The position numbers were made by a program, and so were the translations under genes. From assembly GCF_034928825.1 (NCBI RefSeq), contig NZ_JAYFUL010000006.1:124001-188000 (forward strand): a stretch of DNA of 64,000 nt. Direction: 5' to 3'. This document shows, one piece after another, positions 17,294-26,562 of the stretch. This DNA comes from Arcicella aquatica. Its GTDB lineage: Bacteria; Bacteroidota; Bacteroidia; Cytophagales; Spirosomataceae. Below the pieces are notes generated by a model. It was not told where the DNA came from. It was given only the letters and a program-made list of their open reading frames with translations, and made no database searches. How positions within the stretch are numbered: position 1 is the stretch's first letter; every line of letters begins with the position of its first letter.

Positions 17294-18817
17294 TTACTTC
17301 AACGTCTCATCATAAAACTCATCTGCCTCTTTTTTCAGTTTAATCAATGATGCTTTGTGAATGTACATCATGTGTCCCGATTCAAAGTAGGTGAATTTTA
17401 TATTCTTACGTTGTTCTGGTCGCAAACCCATGTGTGATACCACGTATTCTGCTGCAAAATAGGGCGTGGCTAAATCATAATAAGCCGAAGGTATCCATAC
17501 TTTCAAATAAGGATTTTTAGCCATTGCTTGTCGCAACGTTTCGGCTACGTTCAAATATTTGTTTTGTACATTATTATAATTCCAAGGTTGTACTCTGCCT
17601 GTCAGCATCAAATAGGGCAAATCGTTTTCATATTTTAAATCCTGACGTAAATAGTTGTTTACTGTAGTAGAATAGGGCCCTGAAATGGTGGCATCCAAAC
17701 TTGGGTCAAATTCATATCTTTCTCCAGCATTATCATAATCAATCCCAGTAAAACGTCCATCCAAGCGTCCAGCAGTTTTTCCTTCATCACGTAGTAATTC
17801 TTTGGTAAAACGACTGATTTCTATGCGAAGATTAGCATTGTTGATAAAAGCCTCTGAAACACCCGTCAACTTACTGAGTTTTTGAACAATTTGTTTTTTT
17901 TCATCTTCTGGTAATAAATCACCTTTCATCAATGCTGTAGCATATTCGTTTAAAGCGAAATGTTCGGCTTCACGCAAGGCTTTCTGTAAATCCCCTTGAT
18001 ATTCCTTCGCAATTTTTTTGTGATACCAAGCCATGGCTGTGTAAGTAGGTACATATAGAATATTCGGCAATTCATTTCCCTTGTCGAATAGAATGGTTTG
18101 GAAATTTAATACCGAAGAAATTAAAGAAATACCATTGATATACATATTGAATTTGTCTTGCAAATAACCCGAAAGTCCAGCAGAACGAGTAGTACCATAA
18201 CTTTCGCCAGCCAAGAACTTCGGAGAAGACCAACGACCATATTTTACTGTGTACAATCTGATGAATTCTCCGACAGACTCAATGTCTTCCACATAACCCA
18301 AAAATTGTTTAGAGTCTTCGCCATTTACTGCTCTACTATAACCAGTATTGATAGGATCTATAAATACCAAATCAGTTTTATCAAGCCAAGAATATTCGTT
18401 GTTAACATATTTATAAGGTGGAGCTAAGGCATCGCCTTTATCCGACATCAAAATTCTTTTAGGACCAATAGCACCCATGTGAAGCCAAACTGATGCAGAC
18501 CCAGGACCACCATTAAAAGTATAAGTCATTGGGCGTTTGGTAATGTCTGTTACACCGTCTTTGGTATAGGCAATAAAGAAAATGTTGCCTTTTGGTTTAC
18601 CAGCTTCGTCTTTCAAAGTCATATAACCCGTAGTAGCCGTGTATGAAATAGGCTGACCATTGATAATAGTTTGGTGTTTGGTAACGACTGGAGCAGGAAC
18701 TGATGAAGAGGAAGGAACTATGGCATTGGCTTGTTGAATACTTTTCAAATCTGTCTTTTCTTGGGCAAAAGAACAGAATGATAGTAGTACTAATAATAGT
18801 AAAAAGTGTTTTTTCAT
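17294..18817 (-). CDS. S10 family serine carboxypeptidase
   Basis: A 507-residue secreted peptidase with a signal peptide (MKKHFLLLLVLLSFCSFAQ). S10 motifs are clear: FNGGPGSASVWLHMGAIGP (about 101-119), the substrate-carboxylate-binding region, and the nucleophile elbow FLAGESYGTTRSAGL with Ser near 206. The catalytic Asp is probably in SAYYDLATPYFA (about 441-452) and the His in ESGHMMY (about 481-487). These enzymes remove C-terminal residues from peptides, here likely in the periplasm. It is convergent with the preceding gene and divergent from the aminotransferase. Confidence 0.92.
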   Translation of the reverse strand: MKKHFLLLLVLLSFCSFAQEKTDLKSIQQANAIVPSSSSVPAPVVTKHQTIINGQPISYTATTGYMTLKDEAGKPKGNIFFIAYTKDGVTDITKRPMTYTFNGGPGSASVWLHMGAIGPKRILMSDKGDALAPPYKYVNNEYSWLDKTDLVFIDPINTGYSRAVNGEDSKQFLGYVEDIESVGEFIRLYTVKYGRWSSPKFLAGESYGTTRSAGLSGYLQDKFNMYINGISLISSVLNFQTILFDKGNELPNILYVPTYTAMAWYHKKIAKEYQGDLQKALREAEHFALNEYATALMKGDLLPEDEKKQIVQKLSKLTGVSEAFINNANLRIEISRFTKELLRDEGKTAGRLDGRFTGIDYDNAGERYEFDPSLDATISGPYSTTVNNYLRQDLKYENDLPYLMLTGRVQPWNYNNVQNKYLNVAETLRQAMAKNPYLKVWIPSAYYDLATPYFAAEYVVSHMGLRPEQRKNIKFTYFESGHMMYIHKASLIKLKKEADEFYDETLK

Positions 18818-18931
18818 TTGGGAGTTAGTTAAATGATGAATGAATTGTAATTTTGTGTTTACTGAAATCTCTCAGCTTAGGCTTATTGCTTAAAGCTATT
18901 AGAAATACTTATCAACTAAAAATACAAAATC

Positions 18932-20125
18932 TTGATTACACATAGAGAACTATTCTTAAAAAATGTTGCCCAAACGTCTGATTTTCCGTTAGCCTTAGAA
19001 ATTGAGCAAGCTGAAGGAGTGTATATGTATGGAAAAAATGGACAACAATACATGGACTTAATTTCAGGTATTGGGGTGTCAAATGTTGGACATCGTCATC
19101 CTAAAGTGGTTGAAGCCATTAAAAACCAAGTAGATAAATACTTGCATTTAATGGTATATGGCGAATATGTGCAAACCCCACAAGTAGAATTGGCGGAGGC
19201 GTTGGTAAAAACATTGACGCCTACTGAAAGTAATGTAAAACCTTTAGATAATGTTTATTTTACTAATTCTGGGACGGAGGCAGTAGAAGGGGCAATGAAA
19301 TTGGCAAAGCGTTTTACGAGGCGACAAGAAATCATTTCGTGCTTTAATGCCTATCATGGTGCTACCCAAGGAGCATTGTCGCTATCAGGAAGTGAGAATT
19401 TCAAGAGAAATTTTCGCCCACTTTTGCCAAGTATCAGAAATATCCAACATGGAGTAATAGCAGATATTGCTTTAATTACTGAAAAAACTGCTGCCGTAAT
19501 TATTGAAATTGTCGGTGGAGAAGCAGGGGTAAGGATTCCAGAAAAAGAATATTTTTTAGCCTTAAAAAAACGCTGTGAGGAAACTAAAACGCTGTTGATT
19601 TTAGATGAAATACAAACGGGCTTTGGTAGAACAGGTACTTTTTGGGCATTTCAACAATTTGGTATTTATCCAGATATACTGCTTTGTGCCAAAGGAATGG
19701 GAGGAGGGATGCCGATAGGGGCATTTATTGCCAATCATGAAGTGATGGGTGTATTTAAAAACAATCCTATTCTGGGGCATATTACTACTTTTGGTGGGCA
19801 TCCAGTAAGTTGTGCTTCGTCATTAGCTACACTAAACGTGATTCTTGATGAAAACCTCTTGGCATTAGTGCAGGCTAAAGCTACTTTATTCAAATCGCTA
19901 TTGGTGCATGAAAAAATCAAAGAAGTAAGAAATCAAGGTTTGATGATGGCGGTTGAGTTTGAAGATTTTGATACGTTGAAGTCTATTATCGACCGAGCCA
20001 TCGAAAAAGGAATAGTAACTGATTGGTTTTTGTTTTGTGATAATTCAATGAGAATCGCACCGCCTTTAATTATTACCGAAGAAGAAATTAGGAAAGCTTG
20101 TGCGGTAATTTTAGACAGCATTTAG
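18932..20125 (+). CDS. Class III PLP-dependent aminotransferase (acetylornithine/GABA aminotransferase-like)
   Basis: A 397-residue aminotransferase of the AT-III class. Visible features are ISGIGVSNVGHRHP (about 44-57), TNSGTEAVEGAMKLA (about 110-124), the cofactor Asp in LLILDEIQTGFGRTG (about 222-236) and the Schiff-base lysine in CAKGMGGGMPIGAF (Lys 254). The start is a TTG: no ATG lies early enough, and the expected N-terminus (THRELFLKNVAQTSDFPLALEIEQAEG) begins there. It is the only gene of its transcription unit. Substrate is uncertain; acetylornithine, ornithine or GABA are all possible, as there is no arg gene nearby. Confidence 0.85.
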   Translation: MITHRELFLKNVAQTSDFPLALEIEQAEGVYMYGKNGQQYMDLISGIGVSNVGHRHPKVVEAIKNQVDKYLHLMVYGEYVQTPQVELAEALVKTLTPTESNVKPLDNVYFTNSGTEAVEGAMKLAKRFTRRQEIISCFNAYHGATQGALSLSGSENFKRNFRPLLPSIRNIQHGVIADIALITEKTAAVIIEIVGGEAGVRIPEKEYFLALKKRCEETKTLLILDEIQTGFGRTGTFWAFQQFGIYPDILLCAKGMGGGMPIGAFIANHEVMGVFKNNPILGHITTFGGHPVSCASSLATLNVILDENLLALVQAKATLFKSLLVHEKIKEVRNQGLMMAVEFEDFDTLKSIIDRAIEKGIVTDWFLFCDNSMRIAPPLIITEEEIRKACAVILDSI

Positions 20126-20130
20126 AAGTC

Positions 20131-20356
20131 TATGAGTTTAAAGCTTATGAGTTTATAGTTTAGGGTTTATGAGTATATGTATGATAGATTTATAAGTTTA
20201 TGAATAAAAACAAAAAGAGGTCAAATTGATTTAGCAATTTGACCTCTTTTTTAATAAGTAATTTAATGTAATTTAGACACTCATAAACTTTAAACTTATA
20301 AACGCTAAACTCACTTTAAATACTCATAAGCTTTAGACTCATAAACCCTGAGCTCA
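20131..20356. repeat. Facing arrays of TATGAGTTTA-type words around a terminator
   Basis: The left arm (20131-20205) contains repeated ATGAGTTTA/TTTATGAGT words, and the right arm (20279-20356) contains their reverse complements (ACTCATAAAC and variants). They flank a strong terminator hairpin and fill the whole convergent spacer between the aminotransferase and trxA. Confidence 0.6.
20213..20252. terminator. Bidirectional terminator between aminotransferase and trxA
   Basis: A 16-bp stem (AAAAGAGGTCAAATTG and its complement) with a 6-base loop and A/T tracts on both sides serves the convergent aminotransferase and thioredoxin genes. Confidence 0.85.
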
Positions 20357-20359
20357 AAA

Positions 20360-20683
20360 CTAAGCGTGTTTCAACAAAGTTTGTGATAACACAGCTTTTG
20401 GAATATTTCCACCTACTAATCTTTCTTTCAATTCTCCATTTTTGAAAATCAATAATGTAGGAATAGAACGAATTCCTAAAGTTGAAGGAACAGTTGAATT
20501 TGCATCAACATCCATTTTAGCTACAATAGCTTGTCCTTCTACATCACCAGCCAATTCTTCAACGATTGGTCCAATCATTTTACAAGGTCCACACCATTCT
20601 GCCCAAAAATCTACTAATACTGGTTTATCTGAATTGATTAATTCTTGAAAATTATCATCGGTTGCTACTACGTATTTTCCCAT
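20360..20683 (-). CDS. trxA: Thioredoxin
   Basis: A 107-residue classical thioredoxin: a cytoplasmic disulfide reductase. The active site WAEWCGPCKM has Cys 32 and Cys 35, the central FWAEW and the cis-proline region SIPTLLIFKNGE (about 72-83) are intact, and there is no signal peptide. Its upstream region has a TAACTTTG -7 box and inverted AAAACA/TGTTTT repeats. It is convergent with the aminotransferase gene. Confidence 0.96.
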   Translation of the reverse strand: MGKYVVATDDNFQELINSDKPVLVDFWAEWCGPCKMIGPIVEELAGDVEGQAIVAKMDVDANSTVPSTLGIRSIPTLLIFKNGELKERLVGGNIPKAVLSQTLLKHA

Positions 20684-20714
20684 TTTATTTTTTAATTAAG
20701 TTAATTTCTTTTCT

Positions 20715-20767
20715 CAAAGTTAAAACAAAATGTTTTAACATCTTAGTTCCTATGTTTTGGTAAAACA
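20715..20767 (-). promoter_or_regulatory. trxA promoter with operator-like inverted repeats
   Basis: On the minus strand TAACTTTG (20715-20722) matches the Bacteroidota -7 consensus TAnnTTTG 32 bp before the start codon; no good -33 box is evident. A perfect 9-bp palindrome, GTTAAAACA-aaa-TGTTTTAAC (20719-20739), overlaps it, and a second one, TGTTTT-ggt-AAAACA (20753-20767), follows upstream. The repeated half-site suggests a dimeric repressor or activator, which is not identified. Confidence 0.4.
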
Positions 20768-20818
20768 AAAAGGTTTTAAGCTTTCCTGTTGATATTCAAA
20801 TGATTAATGCTATTATTT

Positions 20819-21967
20819 TTAATAATTTTCATAATATTTTTTTATTTTTCTAGTAATTTGGTCGTAAATAGGCTTGGTAAATTCAGTAAATAATTGCTGT
20901 GGAGGAGGTGGCAAGAGTTCTTTGTTTCTAGTAAGGCTAAGTTGTTGTTTTGTTAAAGCTCTTTCGTCGCCATTAAAATTTGCCCATTCATTTACCCAAA
21001 CGAATTCTCCTGCTATTTTATCTTGATAAACTTTTTGTTTAGTTTTAAAATCAATCACCTGAAAATCTAATATTCCTTTTGACGTAATCGCTTTTCTAGA
21101 TTGTGTCAATTTAGCTGTTACTTTATTATAAACAGCTATTTTTTTTCCATTTACGGTCGTTTCTCCCACTTTCACACTGTCTTTGCTTGTTACAGTATTA
21201 GTGTTAGTCTCTACGTATGTTTGTCCTACAATAAAGTCATCAAATTGTAAATGAATGATTTGGTCGGGCTTTAATTTATTTAGTTCTGCCTCCTCAGGTG
21301 CATGAAAACGTACAAATTGATTTAATTTGGGATTAGTACGCAAAAATTCGTTAATTTTTCCCTGAAAATACTCATTACTTAAAGCATAAGTTGGAGAATT
21401 AACGCTTACTTGTTCTACTACAACATCAATGCTCGCTAATTCATACGATTCATCCAATTTGGCTTTAATATTAGGATAAGTAGGTACTAATTCTTGAACT
21501 ACCGAAAAATTATTGAAAGCATCTTTAGCTGCATTACGATTGTTATTGGCTTGGCTTAGTGCAGATTGTGCCTCAGCGAATCGTTCATCTGCTGCTAAAA
21601 TTTTAGCAGTTTGTAATGCATCATAAAACCTTTTGGGTGTGCCTGCTACTTTTAAACAAGCTTGACAAGCTACTAAATCATCAGCTAAATGGTGAATCTG
21701 TTGATACTCAGCCACCACACGTTCCCAACGAAAATTTTCTTGTGAGTGTTTCCAATCTTCAATTTTGGTTAAATGAAAATTGAGTGCAGCAGGAAAAGCT
21801 TGTTTTAATACTTGTTGAGCTTTTGTATTGGTTGGACTTTTTTGTAATCTATTAATAGCCGTTTCTACGGCTTCATCATAATTGCCTTGTTCAAGGGCTT
21901 TTTTCCCAGAACTACAGTTCCAAGTGCAATAGGCTAGTAAAGTAAAAATGAATAATTTTTTAAGCAT
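20819..21967 (-). CDS. Lipoprotein with N-terminal TPR-like region, function unknown
   Basis: A 382-residue protein with a signal sequence ending in a probable lipobox (TWNC, Cys 18). Residues 22-180 are helical and TPR-like (GNYDEAVETAINRLQKSPTN at 28-47 is a typical repeat). The remainder is mostly beta-rich and contains the conserved-looking stretch ILDFQVIDFKTKQKVYQDKIAGEFVW (in two parts, about 293-320). It ends in a basic-aromatic tail. It should be lipid-anchored in the periplasm or at the outer membrane. It lies between trxA and dnaE on the same strand but is separated from both by more than 100 bp. Confidence 0.65.
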   Translation of the reverse strand: MLKKLFIFTLLAYCTWNCSSGKKALEQGNYDEAVETAINRLQKSPTNTKAQQVLKQAFPAALNFHLTKIEDWKHSQENFRWERVVAEYQQIHHLADDLVACQACLKVAGTPKRFYDALQTAKILAADERFAEAQSALSQANNNRNAAKDAFNNFSVVQELVPTYPNIKAKLDESYELASIDVVVEQVSVNSPTYALSNEYFQGKINEFLRTNPKLNQFVRFHAPEEAELNKLKPDQIIHLQFDDFIVGQTYVETNTNTVTSKDSVKVGETTVNGKKIAVYNKVTAKLTQSRKAITSKGILDFQVIDFKTKQKVYQDKIAGEFVWVNEWANFNGDERALTKQQLSLTRNKELLPPPPQQLFTEFTKPIYDQITRKIKKYYENY

Positions 21968-21977
21968 GAGGTTTATA

Positions 21978-22075
21978 ATTGTGAGTTAGTGAATTGTGAA
22001 TGAGTGATTTTAGTTAGAAAATATTAAAGAAGATTCTTTTCAGTATCACTAACTCACAATTCACTCATTCACAAC
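21978..22075. repeat. Facing arrays of heptamer words (GTGAGTTAGTGAAT type)
   Basis: The left arm (21978-22008) reads as successive heptamers GTGAGTT, AGTGAAT, TGTGAAT, GAGTGAT. The right arm (22046-22075) is the reverse complement of the same words in rotated order. A third, single copy of related words lies at 5580-5606 after the NamZ gene. The arms could pair in RNA between dnaE and the lipoprotein gene. Confidence 0.6.
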
Positions 22076-25000
22076 TTAATTAAGTTTATACGTCACTCCC
22101 TGAATTAATTGTAATTCATTGAGGAATTCATTACTTGGTGAAATTTTATTTTTTCTTGAAAGCATCGTTACTTCTACCTTATCTTCTGGGTCATAGACCG
22201 TGACGGATAAATTACAAGTCCCTTGATTCTTAGCTACCAACTTATTTAACTGTTCAATAAAGATAGAATTTACTAATTGCAAGCCAATGCTTATCTTTAA
22301 CTCTTTAGAAAATTGATTCCTAATTTCAGATAATAATCGAATAGAAACAGGTTTAAACTCCCATTCATCTTGGCGACCCCAACGGTTTTTAATTTGTCCC
22401 TTTATATACAAGAACCTATTAGGAGCAATGTATTTGGAAAGATTTACAAAATCTTCACCAAACAAAGCAAATTCATAGCTTCCGTTATAATCTTCCAAGG
22501 TAAAAAGCATAAATGGATTTCCATTCTTTGAGTACCTTTCGACAACTTTAGTAACAATTCCCCCTACAGAAACTTCTTTTCCTTTGAAAATAGGTTCCAT
22601 TACTCTGTCAAGCGTACAGCTACAAAAGCTTTCTAGCTCTAAGCGATATTCATCTAATGGGTGACCCGAAATATAAATTCCGACCACTTCCTTCTCAAAT
22701 TTCAGCTTTTCCATTTGTCCCCATTTTTCAATCAAAGGGATTTTAGGCGTTGCGAGGTCTCCACCACCACCGTCGCCAAGCATTCCAAATAGCGAACCTT
22801 GGGCAGAAGCAGCTACTTCAACAGCCTTGTTGGCATAACGGATAATTTTTTCTATAAAATTACTGCCTTCTACCTCAGCAAAGTAAATAGCTCTATGAAT
22901 ATCCTCAAAGCAATCAAAACCTCCTCCATAAGCCAGACTTTCCAACGTCTTTTTGTTAACCGTTCTAAGATTTACTCTTTTTACAAAATCAAAAATATCT
23001 TTGTAAGCACCATTTTTATCCCTTTCTTCAATGATACTCTCTACTGCTGCATCGCCAGTCCCTTTAATAGCACCTAAACCAAAACGAATTTCACCTTTTT
23101 TGTTCACTGCAAAAGAACGATACGATTCATTGATGTCTGGTCCTAATACAGGCAAGCCCATACGTCTACATTCTTCCATAAAGAAGGTAATCTTTTCGAT
23201 GTTGCCTAGCGAATTAGACATCACCGCCGCCATATACTCTGATGGATAATGGGCTTTTAAATAACCTGTTTGATAGGCCACAAAAGCATAACAAGTAGAG
23301 TGAGATTTGTTAAAAGCATATTGTGCAAATGCTTCCCAGTCTGTCCAGATTTTATTGAGTTTATCTTCAGGATGTCCTTTTTCTTTGGCTCCATCTACAA
23401 ACTTGCTTTTCATTTTATCAAGTGTGTAGCGATCTTTTTTACCCATCGCCTTTCTCAGAACGTCGGCATCACCTTTCGAGAAGCCTGCTATTTTCTGAGA
23501 CAGCAACATCACCTGTTCTTGATAAACGGTAATACCATAAGTATCCGCCAAATATTCCTCCATATCGGGTAAATCATAAGCGATTTCCTCTCGACCATGT
23601 TTACGGGCAATGAAGTTAGGAATATAGGCAATAGGACCAGGGCGATACAAGGCATTCATGGCAATTAAATCCGAAAACTGATCGGGCTTTAAATCCAACA
23701 AGTGTTTTTGCATCCCTCCAGATTCAAACTGGAAAGTAGCATTGGTTTCACCTCTTTGATACAATTCATACGTCTTGACGTCATCAAGAGGAATATTATC
23801 CAAATCAATATCTATCCCGTGGTTTTGTTTAATCAATCGTAAAGCTTCTTTTAAAATAGACAAGGTTTTTAAACCCAAAAAGTCCATTTTAATTACACCC
23901 GCATCTTCAATTATTTTTCCTTCAAACTGCGTAATTAATAAGTTTACCTCTTTAGAAGAATAAACAGGTAGGATTTCGGTTAAATCCTTTGGAGCGATAA
24001 TAATACCAGCTGCGTGAATACCCGTACCACGCACTGAACCCTCTAAAACAAGCGCTTCTTCTAATACTTTAGAACGCAATGACCCTTCACGCCTGATTTC
24101 ACGAAGTTTTTTAACATTCTCAATATCTTCTGCTTGGAATTGTTCTTTTTCGGCTAATGACTTTTCACCAATCAACGGAGCATTCATTACTCTGTTAAGG
24201 TTTGTTCCGGGCTTATCGGGTACTAATTTGGCTAATTCATTGGATTCATTCAACGGTAAATCCATCACACGAGCCACATCTTTGATAGACATTTTAGCCG
24301 CCATCGTACCATAGGTAACGATATGGGCTACTTGTTGTTTACCGTATTTTTCAACCACGTAATCAATTACTTTTTGGCGACCTTCATCGTCAAAGTCCGT
24401 ATCAATATCGGGCATTGATTTACGGTCAGGATTCAAGAAACGCTCAAAAAGTAGGTTGTACTTAATCGGGTCAATATTGGTAATGCCGATACAATAAGCC
24501 ACTACCGAACCAGCCGCCGAACCACGACCAGGCCCAACAAAAACACCAAGTTCTCGACCAGCCCTGATAAAATCAGATACAATCAAGAAGTACCCCGCAA
24601 AGCCCATTGTACGAATGGTATGTAATTCAAAGCTCAGTCTGTCTTTTACTTCAATACTTTCCCAAGCTTCACCATATCGTTTTCTGGCACCTTCCCAAGT
24701 AAGGTGTTCTAAGTAATCATCCTGATTGACAAAACCCTGAGGAATTTCGTAATTAGGCAACATGATATCTTGTTTCAGACGCAGCGTATCTATTTTACCA
24801 ACAATTTCATTGGTATTATCAATCGCCTCTGGAATATGCGACCATAGTTTGGTCATTTCCTGTGTATTCTTGAAATAAAATTCGTCATTATAAAATGCAA
24901 AACGCTTTCCTTTTACCGATTCGCCATCATCAACATCTTTGTAAGTAGGCGTAGCCTGTTTTTCTCCAGTGTTGATACATAACAAAATATCGTGAGCGTT

Positions 25001-25648
25001 GGCATCTTTTTGATCTAAGTAATGAGAATCGTTTGACGCTATTACCTTGACATTATATTTCTTAGCAAATTTCAGTAATACCTCATTACATTTTAATTGG
25101 TCAGGTATTTGGTGATTTTGTACTTCTACGTAATAGTCTTCTCCAAAAATATCCAACCACCATTTAAATTCTTTTTCAGCCTCCTCTTCGCTACCTCTTA
25201 AAATTGCCTGAGGCACTGATGCCCCAATACAACAAGTTGTAGCAATTAAACCTTTGTGATATTGCAGAATAAGCGATTTATCAATACGAGGGTATTTACC
25301 ATAAAGCCCTTCAATAAAACCTAAAGAACACAACTTTACTAAGTTGGCATAGCCCTCGGCATTCTTGGCCAACATCAATTGGTGATAACGTTTGTCTTTT
25401 TGTTCTTTAGAAAATTGTTTTTTAAAACGGTCTTCCACTACATAGAACTCACAGCCTACAATAGGTTTTACACCTTCGTGTTTACTGGCTTCAGCCACAA
25501 ACTGAAAAGCACCAAACATATTACCGTGGTCTGTGATGGCAACAGCAGGCATATTATCAGCTTTTGCTTTGGCAAAAAGTCCAGAAATTTTAGAAGCTCC
25601 ATCTAAGAGAGAGTATTGCGTATGACAGTGTAAATGAGAGAATTGCAT
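22076..25648 (-). CDS. dnaE: DNA polymerase III subunit alpha
   Basis: A 1190-residue replicative polymerase of the DnaE1 type. The N-terminal PHP domain begins HLHCHTQYSLLDGAS (residues 4-18). The C-family catalytic acidic motif is MPDIDTDFDDEGR (about 407-419), with GPGRGSAAGSVVAYC (about 368-382) upstream. A helix-hairpin-helix region and a C-terminal OB fold (about 985-1080, GGIVTKVVERYSKNGNPF) follow. The frame reaches a TTG at 25651, but the adjacent ATG at 25648 is the natural start. The gene appears monocistronic, with a terminator-like hairpin upstream that ends the preceding lipoprotein gene. Confidence 0.97.
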   Translation of the reverse strand: MQFSHLHCHTQYSLLDGASKISGLFAKAKADNMPAVAITDHGNMFGAFQFVAEASKHEGVKPIVGCEFYVVEDRFKKQFSKEQKDKRYHQLMLAKNAEGYANLVKLCSLGFIEGLYGKYPRIDKSLILQYHKGLIATTCCIGASVPQAILRGSEEEAEKEFKWWLDIFGEDYYVEVQNHQIPDQLKCNEVLLKFAKKYNVKVIASNDSHYLDQKDANAHDILLCINTGEKQATPTYKDVDDGESVKGKRFAFYNDEFYFKNTQEMTKLWSHIPEAIDNTNEIVGKIDTLRLKQDIMLPNYEIPQGFVNQDDYLEHLTWEGARKRYGEAWESIEVKDRLSFELHTIRTMGFAGYFLIVSDFIRAGRELGVFVGPGRGSAAGSVVAYCIGITNIDPIKYNLLFERFLNPDRKSMPDIDTDFDDEGRQKVIDYVVEKYGKQQVAHIVTYGTMAAKMSIKDVARVMDLPLNESNELAKLVPDKPGTNLNRVMNAPLIGEKSLAEKEQFQAEDIENVKKLREIRREGSLRSKVLEEALVLEGSVRGTGIHAAGIIIAPKDLTEILPVYSSKEVNLLITQFEGKIIEDAGVIKMDFLGLKTLSILKEALRLIKQNHGIDIDLDNIPLDDVKTYELYQRGETNATFQFESGGMQKHLLDLKPDQFSDLIAMNALYRPGPIAYIPNFIARKHGREEIAYDLPDMEEYLADTYGITVYQEQVMLLSQKIAGFSKGDADVLRKAMGKKDRYTLDKMKSKFVDGAKEKGHPEDKLNKIWTDWEAFAQYAFNKSHSTCYAFVAYQTGYLKAHYPSEYMAAVMSNSLGNIEKITFFMEECRRMGLPVLGPDINESYRSFAVNKKGEIRFGLGAIKGTGDAAVESIIEERDKNGAYKDIFDFVKRVNLRTVNKKTLESLAYGGGFDCFEDIHRAIYFAEVEGSNFIEKIIRYANKAVEVAASAQGSLFGMLGDGGGGDLATPKIPLIEKWGQMEKLKFEKEVVGIYISGHPLDEYRLELESFCSCTLDRVMEPIFKGKEVSVGGIVTKVVERYSKNGNPFMLFTLEDYNGSYEFALFGEDFVNLSKYIAPNRFLYIKGQIKNRWGRQDEWEFKPVSIRLLSEIRNQFSKELKISIGLQLVNSIFIEQLNKLVAKNQGTCNLSVTVYDPEDKVEVTMLSRKNKISPSNEFLNELQLIQGVTYKLN

Positions 25649-25680
25649 CAAATTGGTTTTTTACTTGTACAAAATAAACA

Positions 25681-25709
25681 AAAAAGCGACAATTTTAGTG
25701 TCGCTTTTT
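25681..25709 (-). terminator. Terminator after the 25.7-26.5 kb lipoprotein gene
   Basis: An AAAAAGCGACA / TGTCGCTTTTT-type stem with a short loop lies 16 bp after the lipoprotein stop codon and 33 bp before the dnaE start. The A-run on the plus strand gives the T tract on the minus strand. Confidence 0.8.
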
Positions 25710-25724
25710 GGATAAAATGATTTT

Positions 25725-26525
25725 TTATTTTTTTGTAATTTTTAAATGCTTCTGAGCTTCAGGATGATACCAAATCCAATAATCTTCAAAACAAGAATAT
25801 AGTTGTGTTTTAGTAAGTACATCATTAAGAGGGTCAATCACATCACTTTTCGATTTGAAAAAAGCAAGTCTTTTTTCTTTAGCATCAAAGATAAACACAT
25901 AGACTGTATTTACATAAGCCAATTCTTTAACCCACATGCCAAATCCAGTAGCAGCCGCAAGACCTGTAGCTACCACTGCACCTACTGTATTCTTTAATCG
26001 TCTTGTAGAATCTCCTTTAGGAGTTCGTGTAGTACCAAAACTGACCACAGATAATGCGTATCTTGAATTGTTTTTCTCTATTATTTTTAAGACGTCATCA
26101 GAAACAATAATATTATCAAATACAACTCTATTTTTTTTATTATTAGCAATTTCAGAAAGACCGCTACTACCATTTATTTTGCTTAGTTTACTAAATGTAG
26201 TTACATAAGTTAATAACTCTCTATCTAAAATATGCACTTCTTCTTCGCTAAGTTGTAACTGTTCGTGGCTAATTCCTGCTAAATTTAAAAGATCCTCTGT
26301 TTTTTCCGTAGTTTTTACAGTTAAATCGTACATTAACTGTTTTGTCTTTAGGGTAATTTCAGGATTTTCATTTTCTTTTATATCAATAAACTTTAGAATA
26401 TTAACAGGAGGTATAATTCCTATTTGTTTAATCTCTTCTGGTTTTACAGTAGATGTAAAAGGTTTATACATACTGCAACTATTTAAAAGAAAAAGGGCTA
26501 GACTAGCCAACAAAACTTTTTTCAT
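25725..26525 (-). CDS. Lipoprotein of unknown function
   Basis: A 266-residue protein with a clear lipoprotein signal (MKKVLLASLALFLLNSCSM; Cys 17). The mature part has a helical region (about 60-120) and a beta-rich second half. It contains a short hydrophobic stretch (TVGAVVATGLAAATGFGMWV, about 180-199) that might be membrane-associated. No family was recognised. It lies 37 bp after the SPFH gene on the same strand, so the two could be co-transcribed, and it has its own terminator. Confidence 0.65.
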   Translation of the reverse strand: MKKVLLASLALFLLNSCSMYKPFTSTVKPEEIKQIGIIPPVNILKFIDIKENENPEITLKTKQLMYDLTVKTTEKTEDLLNLAGISHEQLQLSEEEVHILDRELLTYVTTFSKLSKINGSSGLSEIANNKKNRVVFDNIIVSDDVLKIIEKNNSRYALSVVSFGTTRTPKGDSTRRLKNTVGAVVATGLAAATGFGMWVKELAYVNTVYVFIFDAKEKRLAFFKSKSDVIDPLNDVLTKTQLYSCFEDYWIWYHPEAQKHLKITKK

Positions 26526-26562
26526 AAATTAAAAATACTCTTTAATATTTAAGGGATTAGAA

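Noticed and set aside
22799..25606. Several plus-strand frames opposite dnaE
   Set aside because: They are antisense shadows of the dnaE reading frame with no recognisable domains.
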